Source: Streptomyces sp. CB02959
GTDB lineage: Bacteria > Actinomycetota > Actinomycetes > Streptomycetales > Streptomycetaceae
DNA: 64,000 nt
Reading direction: 5' to 3'
NCBI RefSeq assembly: GCF_002803155.1
Contig: NZ_NNBP01000002.1
Location: 248,001-312,000 of the forward strand
Part shown: positions 50,930 through 59,770 of the stretch, piece after piece
How positions within the stretch are numbered: the first letter of the stretch is position 1
Layout of the letters: the number at the start of each line of letters is the position of its first letter
Notes under the pieces: generated by a model
The model's database searches: none
The model's input: the letters and a program-made list of their open reading frames with translations, nothing else
What the model was told of the DNA's origin: nothing
Translations under genes and position numbers: made by a program

Positions 50930-50966
50930 TCGGCCTCCAGGACCTGCTCGTGGTCCTGGAGGCCGA
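50930..50966 (+). terminator. 15-bp perfect hairpin after the peptide gene
   Basis: TCGGCCTCCAGGACC pairs exactly with GGTCCTGGAGGCCGA across a 7-nt loop, 17 bp past the stop. The short single-gene unit agrees with a high-copy peptide transcript. Confidence 0.75.
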
Positions 50967-51209
50967 TGTCGTTCCCGGGGGCCGACGGGTGCGCGCAGCC
51001 GGGGGCGGGCCGCGCTCGGCCGGGGCGCCGGGGACGGCGGGCCGGTGCGGTGGCGGTGGGCGCGGGCTCGCAGCACCGGCCTCCGGTCGGCCGCTGGACC
51101 GGACCGTGGTCCTCCGGTACGGTCCGCCGCCGTGGTGTGAAACCCTGGTGAAGGAGTGCCGACCCCGCTGACGACCGGATCGGCCAGGCAGAGAAAGGAC
51201 CGGAGGGCA

Positions 51210-51830
51210 GTGGGCGAGAGTGCGGCCGTCCGGCCTCGTAACCCGCGCGGGCAGGGCGAGCGCCTGCGGGAGGAGCTGCTGCGGGCGACCGAGCGCCTCC
51301 TGGAGGAGGTCGGCAGCGAGGACGCGCTGTCGCTGCGCGCGGTGGCCCGGGAGGCCGGGGTCGCCGCGCCGAGCATCTACCGTCACTTCGCCGACAAGAC
51401 CGAGCTGGTCTGGGCCACCCTGGAAGTCAGCTACGAGCGGCTGGCGCACGCCATGAACGACGCCGCCGCGCAGGCCGACGAGGGTGACCCGGTGGCCCGG
51501 CTGCGCGCCCAGCTCCGCGCCTACTGCCGCTACGCCATAGAGCACCCGGCGAACTACCGCCTGCTGTACGAGACCCGGCAGACCCCGGTCGGCCCCGAGC
51601 GGCTCGCCGGGCACCCGGCCGGGCTGCTGGTCCGCAGCTGGCACCACGCGCTGACCGCCTGCGAGGAGGCCGGCTGGCAGGTGCGGGGCTCCCGTGCCGA
51701 GGCGCCGTACCTGCTGTGGTCGGCGGTGCACGGCCGGGTGATGATCTGGCAGGTCATGCCGAGCCGCAAGGACACCAGCCGGCTGGACGGGTTCGTGGAG
51801 GAGCTCCTCCAACTGCTGCTGGAGCGCTGA
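51210..51830 (+). CDS. TetR-family regulator
   Basis: The protein has 206 residues. The HTH SLRAVAREAGVAAPSIYRHFADKTELV spans about 45-71; the C-terminal core ends with a WQVMPSRKDTSRLDGFVEEL helix. GTG at 51210 is chosen; GTG at 51156 has a worse RBS fit. It lies upstream of the P450/ferredoxin/reductase genes, whose promoter region contains TTAC/GTAA repeats suited to a TetR dimer; it is probably their repressor. Confidence 0.87.
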   Translation: MGESAAVRPRNPRGQGERLREELLRATERLLEEVGSEDALSLRAVAREAGVAAPSIYRHFADKTELVWATLEVSYERLAHAMNDAAAQADEGDPVARLRAQLRAYCRYAIEHPANYRLLYETRQTPVGPERLAGHPAGLLVRSWHHALTACEEAGWQVRGSRAEAPYLLWSAVHGRVMIWQVMPSRKDTSRLDGFVEELLQLLLER

Positions 51831-51931
51831 CCCCGGGTCCTTTCCGGCACCTCTCCGGCACCTTTCCGGCGCCCTCCCAGGAGCCTCCCTCGACGCTCCG
51901 CCCCTGCTCATCCCCCTCGCACGAGGCCCCC

Positions 51932-51962
51932 AAGGCCCCGGCCGCCCGTCGGCCGGGGCCTT
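51932..51962 (+). terminator. Hairpin terminator after TetR gene
   Basis: AAGGCCCCGGCC pairs exactly with GGCCGGGGCCTT across a 7-nt loop; TT follows the stem. Upstream, 51840-51880 carries three CTTTCCGGCAC-like repeats. Confidence 0.8.
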
Positions 51963-52030
51963 GCGCGTACCCGCCGCCGACCGGCCGCGGGGTGTTCCGT
52001 TCCTCACGTTCCGACGCGAACCCCGGGACG

Positions 52031-52060
52031 TTTACCCGATCATTACGCATGTAAGTTTAC
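52031..52060. promoter_or_regulatory. TetR-type operator region before CYP105-type gene
   Basis: TTTAC, TTAC, GTAA and TTTAC are spaced over 30 bp (52031-52060), giving the palindromes TTACnnnnGTAA and GTAAnTTTAC. This lies in the 63-92 bp before the P450 ATG and is AT-rich against its surroundings, so it probably covers the promoter. Confidence 0.6.
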
Positions 52061-52122
52061 GCTCGTTAGGCGAAGGATCGACTCATGGCGCACACCCGAC
52101 CGGTGTGCGCGCGAGGAGCGAG

Positions 52123-53352
52123 ATGACCGAGATGATCGACACGACAGTTCCCGCCGCCCCGGCCCCGCTGCCCGTACAACCCCCCAGCGGCTGCCCCTTC
52201 GACCCCCCGGCCGAGTTCGGCACCCTGCGCGCCGAGGAGCCGATCTCCAAGATCTCGCTCCCCGACGGCAGCTGGTCCTGGCTGGCCACCCGCTACGCCG
52301 ACATCCGCGCGATCCTCGGCGACACCCGCTTCAGCTCCGACACCACCCTCCACGGCTACCCGCTCAGCGGCATGACCGGCGGCGGCAACACCGACAACCG
52401 CGGCTTCATCCGCATGGACCCGCCGGAGCACACCCGGCTCCGCCGGATGGTCACCCGCGAGTTCATGGTCAAGCGGGTCGAGGCGCTGCGCCCGGAGATC
52501 CAGCGCCTCACCGACGAGCTGTGCGACGCGATGGAGCGCCGGGCCGGCGAGCCGGTGGACCTGATCGAGGCACTCGCCCTGCCCGTCCCCTCGCTCGTCA
52601 TCAGCCTGCTGCTGGGCGTCCCCTACGACGACCACGACGTCTTCCAGCGGCTCACCGGCAAGCTGCTCTCCCGCACCATCGCGGACGACGAGCGCGAGGC
52701 CGCCCGGATCGAACTCCGCGACTACCTCGACGCGTTGGTCACCGCCAAGGAGCAGGAGCCGGGCGACGACATCCTCGGCCGGCTCATCGTCGAGCAGCGG
52801 CACACCGGCGAGATCAGCCACGACGACGTCGCCGCCTTCGCCGCCCTCCTGCTGATCGCCGGGCACGAGACCACCGCCAACATGATCGGCCTCAGCGCCC
52901 TGACCCTGATGCAGGACCCCGGCACCGCCGAGCGGCTCCGCCAGGACCCGACACTGATCCGCGGCGCCGTCGAAGAACTCCTGCGCTTCCACAGCATCAT
53001 CCGCAACGGCCCGCGCCGGGTCGCCACCACCGACATCGAGATCGACGGGCAGCTCATCCGCGCCGGTGAGGGCGTCGTGGTGGCCGTCCCGTCCGCCAAC
53101 CGCGACGCGACCGTCTTCGCCGACCCCGACCGCCTCGACGTCGGCCGGGCCAACGCCCAGCACCACGTCGCCTTCGGCTACGGCATCCACCAGTGCCTCG
53201 GCCAGGCCCTGGCCCGGGTCGAGCTCCAGGTCGTGATAGCCACCCTGCTCCGCCGCTTCCCGACGATGCGGCCCGCCGGGCCCGTCGAGGAGATCCCGTT
53301 CCGCACGGACATGGCCATCTACGGCTGCCACGCGCTGCCCGTCACCTGGTGA
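52123..53352 (+). CDS. Cytochrome P450 (CYP105-like)
   Basis: The protein has 409 residues. The I-helix reads AGHETT with the normal acid/alcohol pair, the K-helix ExxR is EELLR, and the heme loop FGYGIHQCLG has Cys at about 358. The N-terminal PVQPPSGCPFDPPAEF and MDPPEHTRLRR are CYP105 features; these enzymes oxidise macrolides, xenobiotics and sesquiterpenes. GCGAGGAGCG precedes ATG 52123. It is followed by its own ferredoxin and reductase, giving a complete class I electron chain. Confidence 0.93.
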   Translation: MTEMIDTTVPAAPAPLPVQPPSGCPFDPPAEFGTLRAEEPISKISLPDGSWSWLATRYADIRAILGDTRFSSDTTLHGYPLSGMTGGGNTDNRGFIRMDPPEHTRLRRMVTREFMVKRVEALRPEIQRLTDELCDAMERRAGEPVDLIEALALPVPSLVISLLLGVPYDDHDVFQRLTGKLLSRTIADDEREAARIELRDYLDALVTAKEQEPGDDILGRLIVEQRHTGEISHDDVAAFAALLLIAGHETTANMIGLSALTLMQDPGTAERLRQDPTLIRGAVEELLRFHSIIRNGPRRVATTDIEIDGQLIRAGEGVVVAVPSANRDATVFADPDRLDVGRANAQHHVAFGYGIHQCLGQALARVELQVVIATLLRRFPTMRPAGPVEEIPFRTDMAIYGCHALPVTW

Positions 53353-53405
53353 CCGGCCGCACCGGCCGACCCACCGTCCCCACCCACCCCCACGGAGCCA
53401 CCGCC

Positions 53406-53600
53406 ATGAAGATCACCCTTGACGCCGACAAGTGCTGCGCCGCCGGCCAGTGCGTGCTGATCGCCCCCGAGGTCTTCGACCAGCGCGAGGAGGACGGCGT
53501 GGTCGTCCTCCTCGACGCCGCACCGCCCGCCGAGCAGCACACCGCGGTCCGCGAGGCCGCCGCCATCTGCCCGGCCGCCGTGATCGAGGTGCAGGAATGA
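53406..53600 (+). CDS. 3Fe-4S ferredoxin (SoyB-like)
   Basis: The protein has 64 residues. Cluster ligands are in DADKCCAAGQC and AAICPAA, giving the three-cysteine pattern of Streptomyces P450 3Fe-4S ferredoxins. It lies 53 bp after the P450 and overlaps the reductase start (ATGA). Confidence 0.93.
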   Translation: MKITLDADKCCAAGQCVLIAPEVFDQREEDGVVVLLDAAPPAEQHTAVREAAAICPAAVIEVQE

Positions 53601-54910
53601 CGACCCGCCCGATCGCCGTCGTCGGGGCCTCGGCCGCCGGGATCACCGCCGCCGAGACCCTGCGCCGGGCCGGCTGGTCCGGCCCGCTGACCCTCATAGG
53701 CGACGAACCGCACCTCCCGTACGACCGGCCGCCGCTGTCCAAGCAGCTGCTGCACGGCGCCTGGGAGCCGGAGCGGCTGCTGCTGCGCACCGAGGAGCAG
53801 CTCGCCCCGCTCGACCTCGACCTGCGGCTCGGCACCCGGGCCACCGGCCTCGACGTGGCCACCCGCACCCTCACCCTCGACGGCGGCGAGCGCCTGGCCT
53901 GCGCCGGCGTGATCATCGCCACCGGCGTGGCGGCCCGCACCCTGCCCGCCGCCGACGGCCTCGCCGGTGTCCTCACCCTGCGCACCCTGGACGACGCGCT
54001 GGCGCTGCGCGACCGGCTGTCCGGCGGCGCCCGCAGGCTGGTCGTGGTCGGCAACGGCGTCCTGGGCTGCGAGGCCGCCGCGGTGGCCCGGGAGCTGGGG
54101 CACGAGGTCGCCCTGGTCGGCCGGGAGCCGGTACCCATGGCCGCGGCCGTCGGGGAGGGCATCGGGGAGCTGCTCGCCGAGGAGCACCGGGCCCGCGGCG
54201 TCCGGCTGCTGACCGGCGAGGTGGCCGCGTTCGAGACCGCCGCCCCCGCCGCCGACGCAGCGGCCGCCGAGGGCACACCGGCGCAGGTCGGCGGCGTCCG
54301 CCTGGCCGACGGCAGCCGGCTCCCCGCCGACCTGGTGCTGCTCGCCATCGGCTCCGAGCCCGCCGTGGGCTGGCTGGCCGACCCGGCCCTGGACACCACC
54401 GACGGGCTGGGCTGCGACGCGTACTGCGCCGCCGCCCCCGGGATCTACGCCGCGGGCGACGTGGCCCGCTGGGAGCACCCGGTGCACGGCCGCCCGCTCC
54501 GCTTCGAGCACCGGATGAACGCCACCGAGCAGGCCATGGCCGCCGCCCGCAACCTCGTCGCCGAGCTGACCGCCGAAGCGCCCGCCGGGCCGCCCGAGGG
54601 CGCCGCGGAGGGCACCGAGCCGCCGGAGCGCCGGCCGTTCGCCCCGGTGCCGTACTTCTGGTCCGACCAGTACGGCCTCAAGCTCCAGGCGTACGGCCTG
54701 ACCGGCGGTGCCGATCAGGTGGAGACCACCGTCCTGGACCGGGAAGCCCGCCGCGCCGTCGCCCTCTACGGCCGCGACGGCCGGGCCGTCGGCGCCCTGG
54801 CCTGCGCCCTGCCGCCACGTCAGATGCGGGCGCTGCGCGCCCTGGTCGCCACCCCCGTCCCCTGGGAGGAGGCCCGCGACCGGGTCCGGGAGGCCACCGC
54901 GGCCGGCTGA
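53597..54910 (+). CDS. FAD-dependent ferredoxin reductase
   Basis: The protein has 437 residues. FAD loop GASAAGITAAETLRRAG at about 10-26, RPPLSKQLL, NAD-binding GNGVLGCEAAAVARELGHEV and AAGDVARW place it with P450 ferredoxin reductases of the BphA4/putidaredoxin reductase type. It should pass electrons from NAD(P)H to the ferredoxin. Its ATG overlaps the ferredoxin stop by four bases. Confidence 0.92.
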   Translation: MTTRPIAVVGASAAGITAAETLRRAGWSGPLTLIGDEPHLPYDRPPLSKQLLHGAWEPERLLLRTEEQLAPLDLDLRLGTRATGLDVATRTLTLDGGERLACAGVIIATGVAARTLPAADGLAGVLTLRTLDDALALRDRLSGGARRLVVVGNGVLGCEAAAVARELGHEVALVGREPVPMAAAVGEGIGELLAEEHRARGVRLLTGEVAAFETAAPAADAAAAEGTPAQVGGVRLADGSRLPADLVLLAIGSEPAVGWLADPALDTTDGLGCDAYCAAAPGIYAAGDVARWEHPVHGRPLRFEHRMNATEQAMAAARNLVAELTAEAPAGPPEGAAEGTEPPERRPFAPVPYFWSDQYGLKLQAYGLTGGADQVETTVLDREARRAVALYGRDGRAVGALACALPPRQMRALRALVATPVPWEEARDRVREATAAG

Positions 54911-54971
54911 CGGCCCCGCACGCCGCGCACGGGTGCCGCGGGCACGGCGGGCGGTGTCCGATCATGGAGGG

Positions 54972-57443
54972 ATGACCGACTCGTACGTCCGGGTGCGCGG
55001 CGCCCGCGAGCACAACCTCCGCGGCATCGATGTGGACATCCCGAGGGACGCGCTGGTCGCGTTCACCGGGGTGTCCGGGTCGGGCAAGTCCTCCCTCGCC
55101 TTCGGCACCCTCTACGCCGAGGCGCAGCGCCGCTACTTCGAGTCGGTCGCCCCGTACGCCCGGCGGCTGATCCACCAGGTCGGCGCCCCCAAGGTCGAGG
55201 AGATCAGCGGGCTGCCGCCGGCCGTCGCCCTGGAGCAGCGGCGCTCCGCGCCCACCTCCCGCTCCTCGGTCGGCACCGTCACCACCCTCTCCAACACCCT
55301 GCGGATGTTGTTCTCCCGCGCCGGCGACTACCCGCCGGGCAGCACCGAGAGGCTCGACTCCGACGCCTTCTCACCCAACACCGCGGCCGGCGCCTGCCCC
55401 GAGTGCCACGGGCTGGGCACCGTCCACCGCGTCACCGAGGACTCCCTCGTCCCCGACCCGTCCCGCTCCGTCCGCGACGGTGCCGTTGCCGCCTGGCCCG
55501 GGGCCTGGCAGGGCAAGAACCTCCGCGACATCCTCGCCGCCCTCGGCCACGACATCGACCGCCCCTGGCGCGACCTCCCGCCCGCCGACCGGGAATGGAT
55601 CCTGTTCACCGACGAACAGCCGGTCGTCACCGTCCACCCGGTCCGCGAGGCCGGCCGCATCCAGCGCCCCTACCAGGGCCAGTACACCAGCGCCCGACGC
55701 TACGTCCTGCACACCTTCGCCGACTCCAAGAGCGAGACGCTGCGCAAGCGCGTCCGCCAGTTCATGACCGCCGAGCCCTGCCCGGTGTGCGACGGCCGGC
55801 GGCTGCGCCCCGAGGCACTGGCGGTCACCTTCGAGGGCCGCGACATCGCCACCCTCGCGGGCCTCCCGCTCGGCACCCTCGCGGAACTCCTCCGCCCCAC
55901 CGCCGCCCGCCCCGGCGACGAACCCGCCCCGGCCCTCGCCCGCGACCTGGTCGCCCGCATCGAGGTCCTCACCGAACTCGGCCTGGGCTACCTCAGCATG
56001 GACCGGCCGGCCCCCACCCTCTCCGCCGGCGAACTCCAACGCCTCCGCCTCGCCACCCAGTTGCGCTCCGGCCTCTTCGGGGTGGTGTACGTCCTGGACG
56101 AGCCCTCCGCCGGCCTGCACCCCGCCGACACCGAAGCCCTGCTGACCGTCCTCGGCCGCCTCAAGGAAGCCGGCAACACCCTCTTCGTCGTCGAGCACGA
56201 CATGGACGTGGTCCGCCGCGCCGACTGGCTCGTGGACATCGGCCCGCGCGCCGGGGAACAGGGCGGCCGAGTCCTGCACAGCGGCCCGGTCGCCGCCCTC
56301 GCGGACGCCGAGCACTCCGCCACCCGCCGCTTCCTCTTCGCCGCCGAACCGCCGCCCGCGCGCACCCCGCGCACCCCCACCGGCACCCTGACCCTGCACG
56401 GCGTCACCCTGCACAACCTCCGCGACCTGGACGCCGCCTTCCCGCTCGGCGTCTTCACCGCCGTCACCGGCGTCTCCGGATCCGGCAAGTCCACGCTGGT
56501 CACCCGGGTCCTCGCGGAGGCCGTCCAGGACCGCCTGGGCACCGCGGCCTCCCGACCCGACGCCGACGACCCGGCCGCCGCCGACGACCAGGACGCCGGG
56601 CCCGCGGTCCGCGCCCGGCTCACCGCCGCCACCGGCCTGGACGCCGTCGACCGGCTGGTCCGCGTCGACCAGAAGCCCATCGGCCGCACCCCGCGCTCCA
56701 ACCTCGCCACCTACACCGGCCTGTTCGACGCCGTCCGCAAGGTCTTCGCGGCCACCGACGAGGCCCGCGCCCGCGGCTACACCGCCGGCCGGTTCTCCTT
56801 CAACGTCCCGGCCGGCCGCTGCGAGACCTGCCAGGGCGAGGGGTTCACCGCCGTCGAACTCCTCTTCCTGCCCGGCACCTACGCCCCGTGCGCCGACTGC
56901 CGCGGCGCCCGCTACAACCCCGAGACCCTCCAGATCACCCACCGCGGCCGCACCGTCGCCGACGTCCTGGGCCTCACCGTCGACGACGCCGCGGAGTTCC
57001 TCGCCAACGTCCCCGCCGCCGCCCGCAGCCTGCGCACCCTCCAGGACGTCGGGCTCGGCTACCTGCGCCTCGGCCAGCCCGCCACCGAACTCTCCGGCGG
57101 CGAGGCGCAACGCATCAAACTCGCCACCGAACTCCAGCGGGCCCGCCGCGGCCACACCCTCTACCTCCTCGACGAACCCAGCACCGGCCTGCACCCCGCC
57201 GACACCGAAGTGCTGCTGCGGCAGTTGCACGGCCTGGTCGACGCGGGCAACACCGTCGTGGTCGTCGAGCACGACATGGGTGTGGTGGCGGGCGCCGACC
57301 ACGTCGTCGACCTCGGTCCCGGCGGCGGCGCGGCGGGCGGCCGGATCGTCGCCGCGGGCACCCCCGCCGAGGTCGCCGCCGCCCCCGGCAGCCGCACCGC
57401 CCCCTACCTCGCCCGCCGCAGGGCGCACCGGGACCCTTCTTGA
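54972..57443 (+). CDS. UvrA2-like ABC ATPase (excinuclease/drug resistance group)
   Basis: The protein has 823 residues, shorter than housekeeping UvrA (about 940-1000). Two Walker A sites [12 protein letters not shown] and [12 protein letters not shown], zinc-type CPECHG, CPVCDG, CETCQG and CADCRG pairs, and signatures LSAGELQR and LSGGEAQR are present. The shortened length indicates the UvrA2/DrrC class lacking the UvrB-binding insert; such proteins aid resistance to DNA-binding drugs. GGAGG lies almost against ATG 54972. Location after a P450 operon suggests self-protection or detoxification. Confidence 0.92.
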   Translation: MTDSYVRVRGAREHNLRGIDVDIPRDALVAFTGVSGSGKSSLAFGTLYAEAQRRYFESVAPYARRLIHQVGAPKVEEISGLPPAVALEQRRSAPTSRSSVGTVTTLSNTLRMLFSRAGDYPPGSTERLDSDAFSPNTAAGACPECHGLGTVHRVTEDSLVPDPSRSVRDGAVAAWPGAWQGKNLRDILAALGHDIDRPWRDLPPADREWILFTDEQPVVTVHPVREAGRIQRPYQGQYTSARRYVLHTFADSKSETLRKRVRQFMTAEPCPVCDGRRLRPEALAVTFEGRDIATLAGLPLGTLAELLRPTAARPGDEPAPALARDLVARIEVLTELGLGYLSMDRPAPTLSAGELQRLRLATQLRSGLFGVVYVLDEPSAGLHPADTEALLTVLGRLKEAGNTLFVVEHDMDVVRRADWLVDIGPRAGEQGGRVLHSGPVAALADAEHSATRRFLFAAEPPPARTPRTPTGTLTLHGVTLHNLRDLDAAFPLGVFTAVTGVSGSGKSTLVTRVLAEAVQDRLGTAASRPDADDPAAADDQDAGPAVRARLTAATGLDAVDRLVRVDQKPIGRTPRSNLATYTGLFDAVRKVFAATDEARARGYTAGRFSFNVPAGRCETCQGEGFTAVELLFLPGTYAPCADCRGARYNPETLQITHRGRTVADVLGLTVDDAAEFLANVPAAARSLRTLQDVGLGYLRLGQPATELSGGEAQRIKLATELQRARRGHTLYLLDEPSTGLHPADTEVLLRQLHGLVDAGNTVVVVEHDMGVVAGADHVVDLGPGGGAAGGRIVAAGTPAEVAAAPGSRTAPYLARRRAHRDPS

Positions 57444-57524
57444 CGGTCCGCTAATGTACGCGGGTCAGATCACCCCGCGGTTCCGGCACACAACGGGCCG
57501 CGGCACGACGAAGGGGCACCACCC

Positions 57525-57737
57525 GTGGCAGACATAGAGCAGGCCAGGGCCACGTTCGCGCGGTTCGACGCGGATGGCGACGGCCGGGTCACGCCGGACG
57601 AGTTCCGGCACGCGATGGCCGAGATGGGCGACCACCTGGTCACCGGCCCGGTGGCCGAAGCGGTCATCAAGGCCAAGGACACCGACGGCGACGGCCTGAT
57701 GTCCTTCGACGAGTTCTGGAAGTCCGTCCAGGGCTGA
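57525..57737 (+). CDS. EF-hand calcium-binding protein
   Basis: The protein has 70 residues with two canonical loops, DADGDGRVTPDE (about 15-26) and DTDGDGLMSFDE (about 52-63), in helix-loop-helix context. This is a Streptomyces calmodulin-like single-lobe protein. GTG start after GAAGGGG. It can bind two Ca2+; partner unknown. Confidence 0.92.
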   Translation: MADIEQARATFARFDADGDGRVTPDEFRHAMAEMGDHLVTGPVAEAVIKAKDTDGDGLMSFDEFWKSVQG

Positions 57738-57765
57738 GCCGCGGGGCCGGGCCCGGCGCCCGGTC

Positions 57766-58539
57766 TCACACCCCCTTCGCCTCCCGTTCGCCCGCGACCG
57801 CGCGCAGCGCCGCCACCGCGCGGGCGATCGGGGGCCGGTCGGCACTGCCCCGCCGCACCACCGCCACGAAGCGCCGCACCGGCACCGGCTCACCGCGCAA
57901 CGGCACCCGCACCAGCGGCGCGTGCTCCGGCACCGGGGCCAACCGCGGCAGCAGGCAGATCCCGCAGCCGTGCGCGACCAGCGCGGCGACCGTGTACCAG
58001 TCGACCGCATGGTGCCGCACCCGCGGAGCGAACCCGGCCGACGCGCAGGCGGCGAGCAGGAGTTGATGCTGGCCGGCCGGATCGCCGGCCCGGACCCAGG
58101 TCGCCCCGGCCGCCTCCGCCGGCGCCACCCCGTCCACGGCCCGCGCGGCGAACGGATGCCCGGCCGGCACCAGCAGGTCCTGCGGCTCCTGGAGCAACGG
58201 CAGCACGGCGAACCGCGCGTCGTCCGGTGGCGGCACCTCCCCGGCCGCCCGGAGCCGGGAGTCCGCCGGCGGGCCCACCGGCGCCGGAATGACCACCGCG
58301 ATGTCCGCCCGCCCGGTCAGCAGCAGCCCGTACCGGTCCTCCCCGGGATCCTCGCCGATCTCCACCTCCAGCCGCGGCAGTTCAGCCCGCAACCGCGCCG
58401 CCGCCGGCGCCAGGACACCGGCGACCGCGGTCGCCACCCCGGTCATCCGCTGCCGCCCGGCGATCCCGTCCGCATACCCGGCGAGGTCCGCGCGGACGTC
58501 GTTCCGGGTCGGCGCCGCGGGCGCGCCGGGAGTGGCCAC
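57766..58539 (-). pseudogene. LysR-type regulator, substrate-binding part only (HTH lost)
   Basis: The readable frame has 257 residues. From about residue 16 (RADLAGYADG) it aligns with the linker and effector-binding domain of LysR regulators (VRVPLRGEPVPVRRFVAVVR near the end), but the N-terminal winged HTH and dimerisation helix are absent. The frame before residue 16 reads Ala/Pro-rich sequence that belongs to the opposite-strand LysE remnant. A deletion removed the heads of both divergent genes. Without an HTH it cannot act as a classic regulator. Confidence 0.7.
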
Positions 58540-58735
58540 CGCCGACGGGTGCTACGCCCTGCTCGCGGTGGTCGGCGGGGCCGCGGCCGCCCGGGTCGTC
58601 GCCCCGGGCGGAGCCGCCCTCGGACGGGTGCTGACCGGTCCGCGGGGACGGACCGCCACCGCGCTGGTCTCCGCCGCGGTGGTCTCTGCCGCGGTGCTCT
58701 CGGCGCTCGCCCTCGTCCTGCTGCTGCGGGGCTGA
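58499..58735 (+). pseudogene. LysE-family translocator remnant
   Basis: The frame reads RVGAAGAPGVATADGCYALLAVVGG, which matches the second helix region of LysE exporters, then jumps to ALGRVLTGPRGRTATALVSAAVV, which matches the end of the family, and stops. LysE proteins have about 200 residues; about 79 remain, so the beginning and about 100 central residues are missing. In Streptomyces LysE is often divergent from LysR, exactly the orientation here. Confidence 0.65.
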
Positions 58736-58840
58736 GGAGAGCGCCCCGAAGTCCCCACCGGCGCGGGCTCGTTCTCGGGCCCGGCCGAGGCGCGCCAAGG
58801 GGGCGAACCCCGCCGAGGCACCCCGCCGACGCACCTCGTC

Positions 58841-58846
58841 TACCCT
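58841..58846 (+). promoter_or_regulatory. -10 element TACCCT of leaderless gene
   Basis: TACCCT lies 6 bp before GTG 58853, with no RBS. Confidence 0.5.
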
Positions 58847-58852
58847 CGCCCT

Positions 58853-59740
58853 GTGCACCCGTCAGACCCATCGGAGACCCGCCGGACACCGGCACCGGCA
58901 CCGGCACCGGACCGTCCGGACCCGGCCGGTCCCGCCGCCCTGCCCACCGAGTTCGTCCGGTACGCCGTCGCACTGGACGCGGTCGAACTCGCCTGGGGGT
59001 ACCTGCACGCCGGGCTGACCGCCGAGGACACCGTCGAGTTGGCGTTCCTCCGGCGCTGCGACCTCGGGACGGACGGGATCGCGTTCGAACGGATCCACAA
59101 GGCCGGGGCGGGGGTGGCGACCGGGGACACCGCGGAACTCGACGCGGTCTGCCGGGAGGTCGCGGCCGCCGGCGAGCCCGCGGACGGCGTCGACCCGGGC
59201 CGGATCTGGGACCACCTCGCCGACTGCCGACGGGCCGCCCGCGGCGACCGGACCGTGTCGCAGGCCCGACTCGCCGCCGGACGTGCCGAGTTCCTCCTCG
59301 ACCGGGCGGTCCCCGGCCGGGGCATGAACTGGCAGGAGGGCTCCGCACTGCTCGGCACCGACCGCCCCGAGGAGGTGGACGCCGCCTTCGCCCGCGGCGA
59401 GGAACTCCTCGGCGTCGCGGTCATCGGCCTGGCACTCACCCACCCGCACCCCGAGGCGATCCTGCCCCGCGTCGCACGGACCCTGGAGCGGGCCCTGGCG
59501 GTGGGCGACACCGGCCTGCGCCACCAGGGCATCGTCGCGCTCGCCCACACCGCCCGGCTGCACGCCACGGTGGACGCCCGCTGCCTGGAACTGCTGCGCC
59601 GCTGCCCGCGCGACACCGAGGCGGACATGGACGTCTGGGCGTACGTGCCGCGCCGCCGCCTGCCGTGGTGGCTCTGGTGGCACCGGATCGCCGGGCGGCG
59701 GTGGCGGGCGGTGCTGCGGAGGATGCGGCGGCGCGGCTGA
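58853..59740 (+). CDS. Protein of unknown function, 295 residues
   Basis: Soluble protein with a Pro-rich N-tail (1-30), then helical segments (VELAWGYLHAGLTAEDTVELAFL, RLAAGRAEFLLDRA) and a basic, tryptophan-rich C-terminus (LPWWLWWHRIAGRRWRAVLRRMRRR). The repeated ALDAVELAWGYLH/GVAVIGLALTHPHPEAILPRVARTLERAL pattern suggests alpha-solenoid structure. The tail could touch membrane or nucleic acid. I do not recognise the family. The GTG start is supported by TACCCT 6 bp upstream. Confidence 0.75.
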   Translation: MHPSDPSETRRTPAPAPAPDRPDPAGPAALPTEFVRYAVALDAVELAWGYLHAGLTAEDTVELAFLRRCDLGTDGIAFERIHKAGAGVATGDTAELDAVCREVAAAGEPADGVDPGRIWDHLADCRRAARGDRTVSQARLAAGRAEFLLDRAVPGRGMNWQEGSALLGTDRPEEVDAAFARGEELLGVAVIGLALTHPHPEAILPRVARTLERALAVGDTGLRHQGIVALAHTARLHATVDARCLELLRRCPRDTEADMDVWAYVPRRRLPWWLWWHRIAGRRWRAVLRRMRRRG

Positions 59741-59770
59741 ACCCGTCCGGCGCGCCGCCCCGGCCGGGCG

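Noticed and set aside
55371..57428. 685-residue minus-strand frame
   Set aside because: It lies entirely opposite the UvrA-like gene, whose Walker and signature motifs are unambiguous.
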